Assembly: GCA_900545715.1 (NCBI GenBank) | Contig: URAJ01000045.1 | Span: 1-16,863 of the forward strand | Source of the DNA: an uncultured Opitutales bacterium | Lineage (GTDB): Bacteria; Verrucomicrobiota; Verrucomicrobiia; Opitutales; Intestinicryptomonadaceae | DNA: 16,863 nucleotides | Direction of reading: 5' to 3' | In this document: positions 15,861 through 16,863 of the stretch, in pieces | Numbering within the stretch: position 1 is the stretch's first letter | Layout of the letters: the number at the start of each line of letters is the position of its first letter | Translations under genes and position numbers: made by a program | The notes under the pieces: model-generated | What the model saw: only the letters and a program-made list of their open reading frames with translations | Database searches by the model: none | What the model was told of the DNA's origin: nothing

Positions 15861-16863
15861 TGCAGTTGCCGCGGCCGCCAGATTTGGAAGATTATTCGGG
15901 CGCCCCGCGCGGGGTTTGCGCGCCTGAGTCTGTCTGGATTTTGGCTGCGGTTCTATCGGCATATGCGCTCGCGGCGGCTTTCCCGGAGTTGCGGAGGTTC
16001 GCGGCGCAGGCGATGGGTGCGGGGGCGTTTATTTTTGCGCTTTGGGCGACTCTCGAAGTTCTTGAAATTTTACCGAGCGGCGAAGGGAAGTCGGCGAGCT
16101 TAGCCAGAGGCGCGAGGTGGGGATTGTTTCTATCTGGAATTTTTTTCGCGGCGTTTTCGTATTTTTTTCTCAGGATACCGGCAAATCCGTATCCGGACTT
16201 CGCCCCGCGGGAGGCTGCATTAGACGCCCGGATTTTAGATGTGTCGAAGGGCAAGAACGGCTCGCTATACGGCACGGCGGAAGTATTGCGCTCGGCGGAT
16301 TTGCCGCGGCTTGCGGGGCATTCGATATGGTTTGTTGTTTCCGACGGAAAAGGCGGGCTTCGCAATCCCCTAAAAATTCTTCCGTCGGCGGAGGTCGGGT
16401 TTGACGGCGTTGTTTCCCCGACAGGCGGCGTGCGGTATTTGTCGCGCGGCAGGGTTAACCAAAAGTCGCTCGATTTTGACGGATATTTGGAGGGGAAGTT
16501 TGTGCTATATAAAATCTTTGCACCGAGCATGGGCGCAAAAGTCTTGTCGCCGCCTTCCGCGAGGTTCGATTTTTACGCCGGTATCGCGCGCTATATGGAT
16601 TCGTCGTTGAGCGCCCTGCCGGGTTTCATGTCGGCGGATTCCATGCCTGCAAGAACCTACCGCGCGATGATTTTAGGCGACAAGAGCCTGCTTACCCCCG
16701 AACAGAAAGACGCCTTTGCGCGCACCGGGGTAATGCATGTATTTGCGATAAGCGGCCTGCATGTAGGGTTTGCTGCGGGAATTTTGTATTTTGCGCTCTC
16801 GGCCCTCGGAGTGCGCAGGAGCTTTCAGCCGTTCGCGGCGCTTCCGCTGCTGTTTCTCTATGT
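15860..16863 (+). CDS. comEC: ComEC/Rec2-family DNA-uptake channel, N-terminal part, cut by the window end
   Basis: Open frame from ATG 15860 to the end of the window, 334 complete codons with no stop. Three N-terminal hydrophobic helices (about 25-41, 48-70, 86-104) precede a soluble beta-rich region of DUF4131 type (about 115-235). The start of the Competence domain follows: ARTYRAMILGDKSLLTPEQK (264-283) and then FARTGVMHVFAISGLHVGF (286-304). The TG-x-x-H-x-x-AISGLH block is diagnostic of ComEC. ComEC forms the inner-membrane channel through which single-stranded DNA enters during natural transformation. The C-terminal metallo-beta-lactamase-like domain, if present, lies outside the window. 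The start overlaps the lipoprotein stop by one base. Minus-strand ORF 15892-16530 is a shadow. Confidence 0.92.
   Translation, partial: MQLPRPPDLEDYSGAPRGVCAPESVWILAAVLSAYALAAAFPELRRFAAQAMGAGAFIFALWATLEVLEILPSGEGKSASLARGARWGLFLSGIFFAAFSYFFLRIPANPYPDFAPREAALDARILDVSKGKNGSLYGTAEVLRSADLPRLAGHSIWFVVSDGKGGLRNPLKILPSAEVGFDGVVSPTGGVRYLSRGRVNQKSLDFDGYLEGKFVLYKIFAPSMGAKVLSPPSARFDFYAGIARYMDSSLSALPGFMSADSMPARTYRAMILGDKSLLTPEQKDAFARTGVMHVFAISGLHVGFAAGILYFALSALGVRRSFQPFAALPLLFLY

Noticed and set aside
15892..16530. 212-codon minus-strand ORF
   Set aside because: Antisense to the ComEC frame, which carries the diagnostic AISGLH motif; no RBS or recognisable family.

Overview
The window looks like chromosomal DNA of a Gram-negative member of the Verrucomicrobiota, most likely an Opitutae-like lineage. 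This placement is an inference. It rests on a PEP-CTERM exported protein, a solitary pseudopilin with a C-terminal DG motif, a KDO (LPS) synthesis gene, an archaeal/eukaryotic-type prolyl-tRNA synthetase, and weak or absent Shine-Dalgarno sites at many starts. No tRNA, rRNA, CRISPR array, insertion sequence or integrase was seen.

Layout. 1-355 (+) is the 3' end of a sugar/aminoglycoside-kinase-like phosphotransferase. An AT-rich stretch with an unusual promoter region precedes a PEP-CTERM protein (666-1793, +). A 720-base gene-free convergent gap follows. The minus strand then carries pyrG and kdsA (stop and start overlapping as ATGA) and, upstream of them as a separate unit closed by its own terminator, mgtE. 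Divergent from mgtE is the pseudopilin-like gene (6827-7555, +) with a strong terminator. After a 430-base gap comes a minus-strand NifA-like regulator (7986-9593), divergent from a DMT-family exporter (9702-10604) and a HAD hydrolase three bases behind it. Then comes proS with a strong terminator, a 620-base gap containing degenerate A/T-tract repeats, a permuted SdpI-like membrane protein, an orphan periplasmic-binding lipoprotein, and the 5' part of comEC, which overlaps the lipoprotein gene by one base and runs off the window end.

Most genes are housekeeping: CTP synthesis, KDO-8-P synthesis, Mg2+ uptake, proline charging. The unusual content is as follows. (1) The NifA-like regulator has lost the sigma-54-contacting GAFTGA loop, the Walker B glutamate and an arginine-finger residue, so it probably no longer activates sigma-54 promoters by ATP hydrolysis. 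It faces an exporter across a short intergenic region with an operator-like inverted repeat. (2) The SdpI-like protein has its two signature blocks in reversed order. (3) A branched-chain-amino-acid-type binding lipoprotein has no permease nearby and is tied to comEC. (4) The PEP-CTERM gene has a promoter region built from two perfect inverted repeats around a consensus -35. I do not see a clearly new multi-gene defence or biosynthetic system.
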